A stretch of DNA of 64,000 bases from JAWKSY01 sp041402125 (GCA_041402125.1 JAWKSY010000009.1:62001-126000), one strand, 5' to 3'. Positions 24,089 to 33,374 are shown, counted from the stretch's first letter. Numbers and translations: made by a program. The notes: generated from the sequence alone by a model not told the origin.

Positions 24089-25216
24089 TCAGCGCAGCTT
24101 CAGGGTCGCGATGCTCACCACCGCGCAGAGGATGGAGACGATCCAGAAACGGAGCACCACCTTCGGCTCCGCGATGCCCCGGTGCTGGTAGCCGTGGTGG
24201 GCGGGAGCGCGGAAGAAGAGCCGTCGCCCCACCCAGCGGATGCCCACGTAGTCCTGGATGAGGACCGAGAACGCCTCGAAGACGAAGATCGCGCCCGCGA
24301 TGAGGAAGAGCAGCTCCTGCTTCACGAGCACCGCGAGCGTCCCGATGCTCCCCCCGAGCGCCATCGAGCCGGTGTCGCCCATGAACATCTGGGCCGGGTA
24401 GCCATTGAACCAGAGGAAGCCGAAGCAGGCGCCGACGATGGCCGAGGCGAAGATCGCCAGCTCCGCCATGGGATGCCCCTGCAGCGCCTGGAGCTCGAAG
24501 AACTCCGCCGCCTTGGCGTTCCAGCTCAGGTAGGCGAAGACGCCGAAGACGGCCGCGGTCAGGCCGCTCGGGAGCACCGCCAGGCCGTCGAGGCCGTCCG
24601 CGAAGTTGATCGCGTTCGCGATCGCGACGATGACGAAGACGCAGAACGGAAGATAGAACCAGCCCAGGTCGAGGGGCGGAATGTGCGTCGGCGCCGGGAA
24701 GGGAAGGAAGAGCTTCGTCCGGACCGCCTCGGCGAAGGGCGAGGTTCCGTCGCTCAGCACGATCAGGCCGACGAAGGTCGCGAAGACGGCCTGCAACCCG
24801 AGCTTCACGCCGCGCGACAGTCCGGCGTCGGACGAGCCTCGCCACACCTTCAGCACGTCGTCGAGCGCCCCGAGCCCTCCGAACCAGAGGACGGTCAGGA
24901 GGAGCAGGTGACTCATCCGGCTCTCGAGGTGACCGAAGCCCAGGGTCGCCACCGCGATGCCGCCGACGATCACGAGCCCGCCGGCCGTCGGCGTGCCGCT
25001 CTTCGAACGGGTGAAGTACTCGCCGTAGTCCCGCACGCGGTCGCGCATGCCCACGCGATAGAGCCACGCCGCGCAGCGTCGGCCGAAGAGAAGGACGAAG
25101 AGGAAGGCCAGCGCGAAGGAACCGACGCAGCGCACCGTCGCGAACTTGATGATCCGAAGGGGGGTCTCGTCGAGCGGCCAGCGCTCGGCGAGGAGTTCGT
25201 AGATCCAGGGAATCAC
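24089..25216 (-). CDS. mraY: Phospho-N-acetylmuramoyl-pentapeptide transferase MraY
   Basis: A 375-residue integral membrane enzyme that makes lipid I from UDP-MurNAc-pentapeptide and undecaprenyl phosphate. It has about ten membrane segments. Diagnostic motifs are SGTPTAGGLVIV, LDDVLKVW (Mg-binding aspartates), ANAINFADGLDGLAVLPS, GDTGSMALGG and APAHHGYQHRG, all in the MraY order and intact. The GTG start at 25216 overlaps the TGA of the murG-murJ fusion (GTGA), after GGAGGG. Translation of the enzyme for the preceding step is thus coupled to the fusion. Confidence 0.95.
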   Translation of the reverse strand: MIPWIYELLAERWPLDETPLRIIKFATVRCVGSFALAFLFVLLFGRRCAAWLYRVGMRDRVRDYGEYFTRSKSGTPTAGGLVIVGGIAVATLGFGHLESRMSHLLLLTVLWFGGLGALDDVLKVWRGSSDAGLSRGVKLGLQAVFATFVGLIVLSDGTSPFAEAVRTKLFLPFPAPTHIPPLDLGWFYLPFCVFVIVAIANAINFADGLDGLAVLPSGLTAAVFGVFAYLSWNAKAAEFFELQALQGHPMAELAIFASAIVGACFGFLWFNGYPAQMFMGDTGSMALGGSIGTLAVLVKQELLFLIAGAIFVFEAFSVLIQDYVGIRWVGRRLFFRAPAHHGYQHRGIAEPKVVLRFWIVSILCAVVSIATLKLR

Positions 25217-28200
25217 CGCTCGCCCTCCCGGGTCTCGTCCTCGTCGCTCAGGCCCTTGCGGACGCTCGCCATCGTCGCCTTCAGCTCGAACTGGGGCTTG
25301 AAGGACTCGGACGTGACGAGCACGTCGTCGAGTCGCCGCAGGAGCAGCGCCCGATCCTCCACGATGCCGCGGCGGTAGAGCTCGTAGTAGGCGCGCACCA
25401 CCTGGTGACGCACCTGCCAGTTCGCGTGGTAGTGGAGGTCGCCGAGGACGTCCATGATCGAGGCGTCGAGCGCGACCGCCTGCAGCGCGCGCACCGCGTA
25501 CATCGCGACCTCGAAGTTCCGGTCCCGCACGAGTCGTCGCAGGATCGCGATCGCCTCGTGGCGCGCCGTCGGCGAGAGCCGCGGGGCCATCGCCTCGATC
25601 GCGCGGGCGGCCGCGCTGCGGACCTCGAAGTAGGGATCCTCGAGGGCGACCAGCAGCGCCCCCTCGACCTCCTCGTCCGGCTCGCCGATCTGCCGGAGCG
25701 CGTAGACCGCGTTGCGGCGGACGAAGCCGGGGTGGCGGAAGTCGCCGCCGAAGAAGCGGTGTCCGAGCGGGGCCGGTCGGCGATCGCGCACGATCGCCGA
25801 GAGGTCGGGCCGGAGGCTCTTCAACCCGAGCACGCCGGCGAGCTTCACGCCGACGTTGACCTCGCGCCAGTCCTTCTTGGCGAGCGCCTCGCGCGTGATG
25901 CGCGTGAGCGGGCGGCGATCCGCCGTCTTCACGAGCTCGGCGTCGTTGAGCGCGACCTGGTAGAGGCGGCCGGGCGTGAGCGTGTAGAGGTTGACGGCGC
26001 GACGCGGGCGCGCGCCCGGCGTCGGACGCGGGAAGAAGCGGGCGAGCCGCGCCATGATCTCGTCGGTCTCGGGGGCCCGCAGGAAGGCGGCGGTCACGAA
26101 GTAGGTGATCCCGCCCGCGACGACGGGCGCGCCGAAGCTGATCAGCCGCGACGCGAGCGTCGGCAGCAGCGCGAAGTCCCGCACGACCTCGTAGCTGAAC
26201 CAGGCGATGAGCGCGCTCGCCATCGTCGCGAGCGTCGCGGCCTGCAGCGAGGGCGCGAGATCCGCGAGCCGGAAGCCGGCCCCGTCCCGCGCGAGGTTGC
26301 GGTTCAGGTGCCAGACGCGGAACACGCCGTTCACCAGGTACGCGATCGAGGTGCCGAGCGCGACGCCGACGAAGGAGAGGTCCGTCGCGTAGACGAAGAA
26401 GAGCGAGAGCGCGACGTTCAGCAGGGTCGCGCCCAGGTTGATGAGCATCGCCTGTCCGACCTCGAGGCGCGCGGCGTAGAACCGTCCCGTGAGCCCCTGC
26501 AGGCCCCAGCCGACGAGGCCGATCGCGTAGGCCGCGAGCGCCGCGGCGACGCGGCGCGACTCGTCGGGTCCGAAGTTGCGGTACTCGAGGACGAGCTCCA
26601 CCGAGGGCAGCGCGAGCACGACCATGAGGGCCGAGATCGGGAGCAGGAGGAAGACGTTCCAGTTGATGCCGCTGACCACGAGGCGCCGACAGAAGTCGCG
26701 GTCGCGGACCGCCTGCCACTCCGAAAACTCCTTCAGGGCGACCGTGTTGATCGACTGCGGGACGAGCGCGAAGGGGAGCTGGAAGAGGATGAGCGCGAAG
26801 AAGAGCACGGCCGGGTCGCCGATGGCGAGCGTCGACACGATCATCACGTCGATGACTGAGCCCGCCTTGCCGATGACGACGTCGCCGAAGATCTTCGGCG
26901 CCGCCGCGCGCACCTTCTTCATCCCCGGCTCGGAGAGCGCGGCGAGCGGTCGGAGGTCGATCTCGTGACGCCGCCGGAAGGTCTTCGAGAGCAACGTCGG
27001 CAGGTGCGCCGCGACCTGGCCGACGCCGCCGAGGAGCACGCCGACCCCGAGCCCCGCGATCCCGAAGACGGGATAGAGGCCGACGCCGGCGACGACGCCG
27101 ACGCTGTAGAAGAGAGAGGACCAGGCCGGGACGGCGAAGCGGTTGTGGGCGCGGAGGATGGCGCTGAAGACGGCCGCGATCGTGACGAGCACGAGATAGG
27201 GCATCATCCAGCGCGTGAGCGTGACGGCGTCGTCGAGGAGTCCTTTCTCCGCGAAACCGGGGAGCATCCAGGGCAGCCAGATCGGCACGGTGAGGATGCC
27301 GAGCACGGTCACGACCGAGGTCAGGACGATCGAGACGGTGAGGACGGTCCGCGTGAGGCGGCGCGCGGCCTCGCGCCGTCCGCTCCGCTCCAGCGTCAGG
27401 TAGCTCGGCAGGAAGGCGCTGTCCACCGCGTTCTCGGCGAAGACGCGGCGGAAGAGGTTGGAGATGGTGAGGCTCGCGGCGAAGACGTCCATCACCACCG
27501 AGGCGCCGAAGGTGCGCCCGAGGACGAGGGTCCGCACGAGCCCGAAGGCGCGCGAGAGCATCGTGCCCAGCCCCGTCGACACGATCCGACCGAGGATGCC
27601 GCCGCGCCGGTGACGCATCTCGATGTTGCGGAGCCGGGCGTCGAAGACGAGGCGGTTGGGGCCGATCTCCACGACCTGACCGGGGAGCAGGCGCGTCTCG
27701 CGACGGATCGGCTCGCCGTCGACGCGGATCTCGCCGCGACGCGGGATCAGAAGGTGCGTCGTGTCCTCGCGGCTCCGACCGACGCGACGCACCAGGGCCC
27801 GCTCGCGGCGGCCGCGCTCGAGCAACACGAGATCGGACGTGCTTCCGTGGCCGATCGTGCTGAGATCGAAGATCAGCTCCGTCTCCTGGCCGTTCGCGTC
27901 GGTGAAGTAGCCGACGAGCTGCTGGCTGCTCTCGCGGCGCGTCTCGGGCGCGGGGCGCGCGAGATCGAGGACGGCGCGGGCGTTGCCCTTCGCCGCGTCG
28001 GGGACGACGAGGTTGCGGATCGACCGCGCCATGCCGTCGAGCCGCTCCCGGTCGGCGAGCAGCTCCTTCACGCGCCGCGCGAGCTGGTCGCCGTGGACGC
28101 GCGCGATGCGCTGTCCGCTCTCCTCGTAGCTCTCCTCGAGGATCAGTTCGGCCGCGCCGCGATCCTCGACCGAGAGCGCGTTGTCGAGCTGGTGGCCGTC

Positions 28201-29127
28201 GGGACCGTCGCACTTGGGGATCAGGAGGGCCGGCTTGCCGAGCGCGGCGAGTTCCATGATCGCGCCCGCGCCGGCCCGCGTCACCACGAGGTCGCTCGCG
28301 CGGTACGCCGACTCGATGTCCTCGAAGAAGCGGCGGCGGATGTAGCGCCCGCGCGAGGCGTCCGGGAGCTGGACCCGCTCGAGGCGACTCTCGGTGTCCT
28401 CCCAGGCGTGATACCCGCCCCGCTCCATCAACCCCGTGCTGTGGATGACGGTGATCTTCTCGTCCTCGAGCAGCCGGGCGATGCCGTCGACCGTGGCGCG
28501 GTTGATCGAGCGCGAGCCCATCGAGCCCCCGACGAAGAAGGCGACGCGGTGGTCCTCGGGGATGCCGAGGCGGCGGCGCACCTCGCCGTCGTCTCCCGCG
28601 GCCAGTCCCGGTCGGACCGGGTAGCCGGCGACGACGACGCGGTCGGCGGCGACGGGCATGAGACCGCGCGTCTCCTCGAAGGAGACCGCCACGCGCGTCG
28701 CGAGGCGGGCGAGGAGGCGGTTGGCGCGCCCCGGGCGGACGTTCTGCTCGTGCAGGTAGATCGGACGGCGGAGGAGCCAGGCGGCGATCACCGGCGGGAC
28801 CGACACGTAGCCGCCCGTCGCGACGACCGCGGCCGGTCGCTGGCGGATCAGGACGAACAGCGACTTGAGCACGCCGAGCACGAGCGCGAGCGTGAAGCGC
28901 GCGAAGGCCAGCGGGCGCCGCGGCGAGACGAAGGGACGCGCGCGGATGGCGACGAGCGGGATGCCGCGCTTCGGCACCATCGTCGCCTCGGCCCCGTGGC
29001 GGAGTCCGAGGTAGAGACAGACCGCGTCCGGCTCGAGCTTGTGCAGCTCCTCGATGATGGCGAGGTTCGGCGAGACGTGCCCGCCCGTTCCTCCGCCCGT
29101 GAAGACGAAGCGCAGCGACCTACTCAA
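25213..29127 (-). CDS. MurG / FHA-like / MurJ / HEAT fusion protein
   Basis: One uninterrupted frame of 1304 codons. Residues 1-390 are MurG, which adds GlcNAc to lipid I to give lipid II: FVFTGGGTGGHVSPNLA, VVATGGYVSVPPV, LHEQNVRPGRANRLLAR, FFVGGSMGSRSINRA, RAGAGAIMELAALGKPALLIP, HQLDNALSVEDRGAA. Residues 402-500 resemble an FHA domain (TIGHGSTSDLVL ... IRVDGEPI ... EIGPNRLVF), but the phosphothreonine-contacting Arg/Ser/His are not kept. Residues 504-1035 are MurJ/MviN, the lipid II flippase, with about 14 membrane segments and SRAFGLVRTLVLGRTFGASV and SNLFRRVFAENAV. Residues 1125-1260 are three to four HEAT repeats facing the cytoplasm. I propose TTG 29127 as start, with GGGGAA just upstream; this is uncertain by a few codons. 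It is followed by mraY with a 4-base overlap. Confidence 0.9.
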   Translation of the reverse strand: MSRSLRFVFTGGGTGGHVSPNLAIIEELHKLEPDAVCLYLGLRHGAEATMVPKRGIPLVAIRARPFVSPRRPLAFARFTLALVLGVLKSLFVLIRQRPAAVVATGGYVSVPPVIAAWLLRRPIYLHEQNVRPGRANRLLARLATRVAVSFEETRGLMPVAADRVVVAGYPVRPGLAAGDDGEVRRRLGIPEDHRVAFFVGGSMGSRSINRATVDGIARLLEDEKITVIHSTGLMERGGYHAWEDTESRLERVQLPDASRGRYIRRRFFEDIESAYRASDLVVTRAGAGAIMELAALGKPALLIPKCDGPDGHQLDNALSVEDRGAAELILEESYEESGQRIARVHGDQLARRVKELLADRERLDGMARSIRNLVVPDAAKGNARAVLDLARPAPETRRESSQQLVGYFTDANGQETELIFDLSTIGHGSTSDLVLLERGRRERALVRRVGRSREDTTHLLIPRRGEIRVDGEPIRRETRLLPGQVVEIGPNRLVFDARLRNIEMRHRRGGILGRIVSTGLGTMLSRAFGLVRTLVLGRTFGASVVMDVFAASLTISNLFRRVFAENAVDSAFLPSYLTLERSGRREAARRLTRTVLTVSIVLTSVVTVLGILTVPIWLPWMLPGFAEKGLLDDAVTLTRWMMPYLVLVTIAAVFSAILRAHNRFAVPAWSSLFYSVGVVAGVGLYPVFGIAGLGVGVLLGGVGQVAAHLPTLLSKTFRRRHEIDLRPLAALSEPGMKKVRAAAPKIFGDVVIGKAGSVIDVMIVSTLAIGDPAVLFFALILFQLPFALVPQSINTVALKEFSEWQAVRDRDFCRRLVVSGINWNVFLLLPISALMVVLALPSVELVLEYRNFGPDESRRVAAALAAYAIGLVGWGLQGLTGRFYAARLEVGQAMLINLGATLLNVALSLFFVYATDLSFVGVALGTSIAYLVNGVFRVWHLNRNLARDGAGFRLADLAPSLQAATLATMASALIAWFSYEVVRDFALLPTLASRLISFGAPVVAGGITYFVTAAFLRAPETDEIMARLARFFPRPTPGARPRRAVNLYTLTPGRLYQVALNDAELVKTADRRPLTRITREALAKKDWREVNVGVKLAGVLGLKSLRPDLSAIVRDRRPAPLGHRFFGGDFRHPGFVRRNAVYALRQIGEPDEEVEGALLVALEDPYFEVRSAAARAIEAMAPRLSPTARHEAIAILRRLVRDRNFEVAMYAVRALQAVALDASIMDVLGDLHYHANWQVRHQVVRAYYELYRRGIVEDRALLLRRLDDVLVTSESFKPQFELKATMASVRKGLSDEDETREGER

Positions 29128-29285
29128 GGGTTCCCCAACCGCCGAGCGGGCGTGAATTTCCGGCGCGCGCACTCTACCCCAGGCTCGGACGGAGCCGGGG
29201 CGAGGAGCCGAATGTTGCGCGGTGGACCGGGTCGGAGCGAACCGCCTTCGCTCCGGGCTCGAAGATACCAGCGACCGGGGCCGCG

Positions 29286-30248
29286 TCAATCGAGCGCTTC
29301 GGTCTCCTCGGCGAGATCCGAGAAGGGCGCGTCGGGCGAGCGATCCATCGCCTCGAGCGCGCGGCGGCGCCGGCCCCGGATCGTCGCCCAGAGGAGCAGG
29401 GTCACGACGCCGATGAATCCGGCGAAGAGGAACTCCGGCAGGCGCCGGAGCCCCAGGTCGAGCTCCCGGGACGCCTCGCCCCGCCAGGCCTCCTGCAGCT
29501 CCTCGAAGCTCCGGCCGGTCAACTCGAGCAGGGCGTCGTCGAGCGTCCGGCCCCGACCCAGGTGGCGGATCAACGCCCGGATGTTGCCGCGGACGAACTC
29601 GTTCTCCGCGTCCAGGCGGCTGAGGAACCGGACGAAGGAGAGCGCCTGGGCGTACGCGAGGGCGCTCGCCGACTCGCCGGCCGGGAAGGACTCGTCCAGT
29701 TCGGAGAAGGGGATGAGCGCGTCGTCGGCGAGGGCCGCGGCGAGCACCCCGTCCTCGGGGCGGTAGGGCGATTCGCTCACCCACTGCGCGACCCCCTCGT
29801 TCAGCCAGACGGGGATGACCGCCTCCGGATTCTCCCGGACGAAGTGACCGAGGACGCAGTGGACGATCTCGTGCTGGAAGACGACCTCCATCGACGGCAC
29901 GCGGAGCGTCCGCCAGGCCTCGCTCTTCAGGACGATCACGTCGGCGAAGGAGAAGGCGATCGCGGCGACGTGAGCGGCGACCTCCCCGCCGCCGAACTCC
30001 CGGACGGCGGCGGCGAAGCTCTCGTGGTCGCGGACGAGGCGGACCGTGAGCGGCCGCGGGTAGGCGATCCCGAGCCGCTCCTCGATCCGGGCGAGGAGCG
30101 CCGGGTAGGCCGCCCGCAGTCGCTCCGCGGCGCCCTCCAGCCCGTCGTCACACCGCACCGTGAGGTGCGGCCCTGACGACGCCGGAGCGGTCTGCGCCGG
30201 AGCCGCGGTGGCGAGGAGGAACAGGAGGAGGACGAGCGCGCGTCTCAA
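29286..30248 (-). CDS. Peptidase MA-like zinc protease with C-terminal membrane anchor
   Basis: A 320-residue exported protein. A signal peptide (ALVLLLFLLATAAPAQ) is followed by a domain with VVFQHEIVHCVLGHF, an HExxH zinc site, and WLNEGVAQWVSESPY downstream, the pattern of gluzincin 'MA-like' peptidases in which the Glu of NEG is the third ligand. A membrane helix (FLFAGFIGVVTLLLWATI) near residue 285 is followed by a basic and then acidic cytoplasmic tail. TTG 30248 is chosen because GGAGG lies eight bases upstream. It is 158 bases from the murG-murJ fusion and could be in the same transcript. Substrate unknown. Confidence 0.78.
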   Translation of the reverse strand: MRRALVLLLFLLATAAPAQTAPASSGPHLTVRCDDGLEGAAERLRAAYPALLARIEERLGIAYPRPLTVRLVRDHESFAAAVREFGGGEVAAHVAAIAFSFADVIVLKSEAWRTLRVPSMEVVFQHEIVHCVLGHFVRENPEAVIPVWLNEGVAQWVSESPYRPEDGVLAAALADDALIPFSELDESFPAGESASALAYAQALSFVRFLSRLDAENEFVRGNIRALIRHLGRGRTLDDALLELTGRSFEELQEAWRGEASRELDLGLRRLPEFLFAGFIGVVTLLLWATIRGRRRRALEAMDRSPDAPFSDLAEETEALD

Positions 30249-30501
30249 CGGAGGGTCCTCCGATCCGGCTCCCGGGTGGGGCGCCCCGGGACCCGAGGAG
30301 TCCCAAGTCCTCTGGTCAGCGTCACCTGCGCTCCTCCTCGGGGTCGTCCAACCGCCCGCGTCGTCATTCGGTTCGGGCCGGGCCTTCAGCGTGACATGAT
30401 GGGACCTCTTCGCGGGAGATCGAGGAATACGCGGGAAGGCCCCCGGAAACGGACGGGCCGGTCCGCGTGGGGTCGGCCGCGCTCCACTGGGGGGAACCTC
30501 C

Positions 30502-31383
30502 TTGGCTACACATGTCGCCGCACTGTCCGAGTCCCAGATGCAGGACCTCGAGGCGCGCCTCGCCGAGGGCGACTTCGAGCGCAAGGAGGTCCCGCACGCC
30601 CGGCTCGCGCTCAAGGGCGAGGGGGTGAGCTGCACCCTCTACCGTTCGGGGAAGTGCGTGGTCCAGGGCAAGGGTCTCGATCAGTTCCTCGAGCGCTACC
30701 TGCCCGGCGAGGGCGAGGCCCGGATCGCCCAGGAGCTGGATCCCGAGCGCGCCGTGCTCGCGGTCGGGTCCGACGAGGCCGGCAAGGGCGACTACTTCGG
30801 GCCCCTCGTCGTCGCGGCCGTCGCCTACGGACCCGAGTACCACGCCGCCTTCGAGGACGTGCGTCTCGGCGACAGCAAGAAGATCACGGCTCCGGTCGTC
30901 CGCCGCGGGGCGAAGATGATCCGAGACCTGCTGCCGCACGCGACGGTCGTGCTCCGACCCGAGCGCTACAACCAGCTCTACGCCGAGATCGGCAACCTCA
31001 ACCGGCTCCTCGCCTGGGCGCACGGCGCGGCGATCGAGAAGGTCCTCGAGCAGTGCGACGCCTCGCTCGTCATCGTGGACAAGTTCTGCGAGGAGCCCGT
31101 GCTCCGGCGCGCCTTCAAGCCCCGGGCCCGCGCGGCCCGGCTCAGCCTCCGTCCGCGCGCGGAGTCGCACCCCGCGGTCGGCGCGGCGAGCATGCTCGCG
31201 TCCGACGTCTTCTGGCGCGAACTCGAGCGGCTCGGGCGCGAGTTCGATCTCACCCTCCCGAAGGGCGCCGGCGATCCCGTCGACGCCGCGGCCCGGCGCC
31301 TCGTGAAGGCGCGCGGCGAGGGCGTGCTCGCGAAGGTGGCCAAGCTGCACTTCAAGACGACCCAGAAGGTCCTCGGGTCGTGA
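30502..31383 (+). CDS. rnhC: Ribonuclease HIII
   Basis: A 293-residue RNase H type 2 family enzyme that cuts RNA in RNA-DNA hybrids. The N-terminal 90 residues match the TBP-like substrate-binding domain of RNase HIII (VPHARLALKGEGVSCTLYRSGKCVVQGKG). The catalytic part has VGSDEAGKGDYFGPLVVAAV, DSKKITAPVV and ESHPAVGAASMLASDVFWREL, giving the DEDE carboxylates (GSDEAGKGD, VIVDKF, and ASDVFW). TTG at 30502 is the likely start, with GGGGGAA upstream. It overlaps the next gene by 4 bases (GTGA). Confidence 0.92.
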   Translation: MATHVAALSESQMQDLEARLAEGDFERKEVPHARLALKGEGVSCTLYRSGKCVVQGKGLDQFLERYLPGEGEARIAQELDPERAVLAVGSDEAGKGDYFGPLVVAAVAYGPEYHAAFEDVRLGDSKKITAPVVRRGAKMIRDLLPHATVVLRPERYNQLYAEIGNLNRLLAWAHGAAIEKVLEQCDASLVIVDKFCEEPVLRRAFKPRARAARLSLRPRAESHPAVGAASMLASDVFWRELERLGREFDLTLPKGAGDPVDAAARRLVKARGEGVLAKVAKLHFKTTQKVLGS

Positions 31384-33374
31384 TCGAGGGCGTCGCCGGT
31401 CTCGCGGTCGCCCTCCTCGTCGCCGTCGGCGCCGCGGGTCAACCCGACGCGCTCGAGGGGTGGGGATGGGTGGTCGCGCTGGCCTGGACCGTCGCGTTCG
31501 CGCTCCTCGACCGCCGGGGACTCGGCCGGGCGATCGCGCACGCCGAGGCGCGCCGCCGCGGCGAGCTCGTCGGCGCCCCGGTCCGTCTCGCGCCCCTCGC
31601 CGTCCTGCGCGTCCTCACCTTTGTCGGCGTCACCGCCCTCGGCTGGTGGGAGCCGTGGCGCGCGGCCTGGTTCGGAGGCGCCTCGCCCTATCTCGGTCTG
31701 CCGCTCGCGATCGTCCCCTTCCTCGCGGGGTGGATCCTCTCGCTCCCGGCGCGGCGGGAGCTCGCCATCGCCCGGCACGGTCGCCCCTGGCCCAAGGGAG
31801 CCTTCCTGCGGCTCCACCTGCGCGTGCTGCTGGTCCCCGCGATCATGATCGGCGCGCTCCTGGCGGCGGGCGAGTTCGCCTCGATCGATCCCGTCTGGGC
31901 CGACTGGTTCCTCCTGCGGCCGGTCGCCGCCTTCATGGTGGTCGCCCTCGTCCTCGTCCCCCTGACGCTCGCGATCGTCGCCCCGCTGGCGCTGCGCTTC
32001 GCGCTGCCCGGACACTCCCTCCCGCCGGGGGCGCTGCGGACGCGCTTCGAGGAGGTCGCGCGGCGCGAGTCCTTCCGCCCGCTCGACATCCGCGTCGTCG
32101 ACACCTCGGGCCACGTGATCAACGCGGCCTTCGTCGGCATCCTCGGCCGGCTCCGCTACGTGTTCATCTTCGACGGCCTGCTCGAGCGGCTGGACGAGGA
32201 CGAGCTCGTCGGCGTCTTCGCCCACGAGATGGGACATTCCCGCCGCTCCCATCCCCTCGTCTACCTCGCGCTCGCGACCGCGTACTCCGCGACCGTCACC
32301 GTCGCGGACATGCTGCTCGGCGACACGGGGGGCGTGGCGCTCGACGTCCTCCTGCCCCTCGTGGCGCTCGTCGTCTTCCTGCGCTTCGTCTTCTCCCCGG
32401 TGAGCCGGACCTTCGAGACCGAAGCCGACGTCTTCGCCGCCCGGGCGCTCGACGGCCCGGGACCGATCGCGCGGGCCCTCGAGGCGCTCGGCGACCTCCA
32501 TCCCTCGCGGCGCCGCCAGGGGGGACTCCTTCACCCCGGGATCGAGGACCGCGTCCGCTTCCTGCGCGCCTGGTGGGACGACCCCGCCCTTCGCGAGGCC
32601 TTCTCGGGCCGGATCCTCGCCCTGCGGACGGTCGTCTTCGCCTACCTCGCCCTCGCCCTCATCGGACTCGTGGCGCTCTTGCCGGGCGAGATGGGGCGGG
32701 CGTCCGTCGTCACCGCCGTGCGCGCCGCGAGCGACGCCGACGACGAGGCGGCGGCGTTGACCGCCCTCGATCGACTCGACGCGGCGCTGCGCGCGGGCGA
32801 CATCGAGGATCCCGGCGCCCACATGCGCCTGCGGCTCCTCCAGGTCGCCTCCACCGAGCGCCAGGACCGCGGCGACTACGCCGGGGCCGAGGAACTCCTC
32901 TCGCGCATGCGCGCCGTCCGCGAGGAACTCGACGACGCCTCGCAGATCTACAGCGCCGCGGTGATCCTCGCCCAGCAGGCCGCCGCGACCGGCGACTGGT
33001 GGACCTTCCGTCGGGAGCTCGCGGAGTCGCGAAGGAGCCTCGCGGACCTCGAGACCGAGTACCGGGCGGTCTCGCCGGACCTTCCGGAGGATCTCCTCCG
33101 GGAGCGTCGGGATCTCGTCTGGATGCGGCGCGGCCTGCTCGTCGTCGAGGCGGTCGGGGCCCTCCCTCTCCTCACCCCGCGCGCGGACCCCGGCGAGCTG
33201 CCGGACGAGCCCGATTACCGCGCGATGGGTGTCCTCGAACGAGCCGCCTCCGACCCCGCGGCCGCGCTTCCCGAGGACTTTCCCGGGCCCGCGGTGGAGG
33301 CCCTCGGAGAGCGCTGGCGGGCCGATTTCCTGCGCCGCGTCGCCGACGCGATCCGGGGGTCCCGAAGCCGTTGA
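31380..33374 (+). CDS. M48-type membrane metalloprotease with large C-terminal domain
   Basis: A 664-residue membrane protein. About five hydrophobic segments precede a Ste24/HtpX-type zinc site: LVGVFAHEMGHSRRSHPLVYL (HExxH) with the third ligand in RTFETEADVFAARAL. Two further membrane segments flank this (ALDVLLPLVALVVFLRF and TVVFAYLALALIGLVALLP). The last 230 residues are helical, TPR-like in character (YAGAEELLSRMRAVREELDD), and probably soluble. Ste24/HtpX proteases degrade damaged membrane proteins. The C-terminal extension is not part of the usual HtpX plan. The GTG start overlaps the rnhC stop. Confidence 0.85.
   Translation: MIEGVAGLAVALLVAVGAAGQPDALEGWGWVVALAWTVAFALLDRRGLGRAIAHAEARRRGELVGAPVRLAPLAVLRVLTFVGVTALGWWEPWRAAWFGGASPYLGLPLAIVPFLAGWILSLPARRELAIARHGRPWPKGAFLRLHLRVLLVPAIMIGALLAAGEFASIDPVWADWFLLRPVAAFMVVALVLVPLTLAIVAPLALRFALPGHSLPPGALRTRFEEVARRESFRPLDIRVVDTSGHVINAAFVGILGRLRYVFIFDGLLERLDEDELVGVFAHEMGHSRRSHPLVYLALATAYSATVTVADMLLGDTGGVALDVLLPLVALVVFLRFVFSPVSRTFETEADVFAARALDGPGPIARALEALGDLHPSRRRQGGLLHPGIEDRVRFLRAWWDDPALREAFSGRILALRTVVFAYLALALIGLVALLPGEMGRASVVTAVRAASDADDEAAALTALDRLDAALRAGDIEDPGAHMRLRLLQVASTERQDRGDYAGAEELLSRMRAVREELDDASQIYSAAVILAQQAAATGDWWTFRRELAESRRSLADLETEYRAVSPDLPEDLLRERRDLVWMRRGLLVVEAVGALPLLTPRADPGELPDEPDYRAMGVLERAASDPAAALPEDFPGPAVEALGERWRADFLRRVADAIRGSRSR

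Noticed and set aside
27606..27630. Separate murJ start (ATG at 27618) inside the fusion
   Set aside because: No stop codon separates it from the MurG-FHA frame and no Shine-Dalgarno motif precedes it, so a fusion is the simpler reading.
26965..29766. Very long plus-strand open frame (over 900 codons) antisense to the murG-murJ fusion
   Set aside because: Composition is Arg/Glu/Asp/Ala-rich without hydrophobic core or motifs, as expected for the shadow of a high-GC gene; the minus strand encodes recognisable MurG and MurJ.
32105..32125. CACGTG at 32111 as a third parS
   Set aside because: The flanks (GGC...ATC) do not match parS arms, and it lies inside the M48 protease gene.
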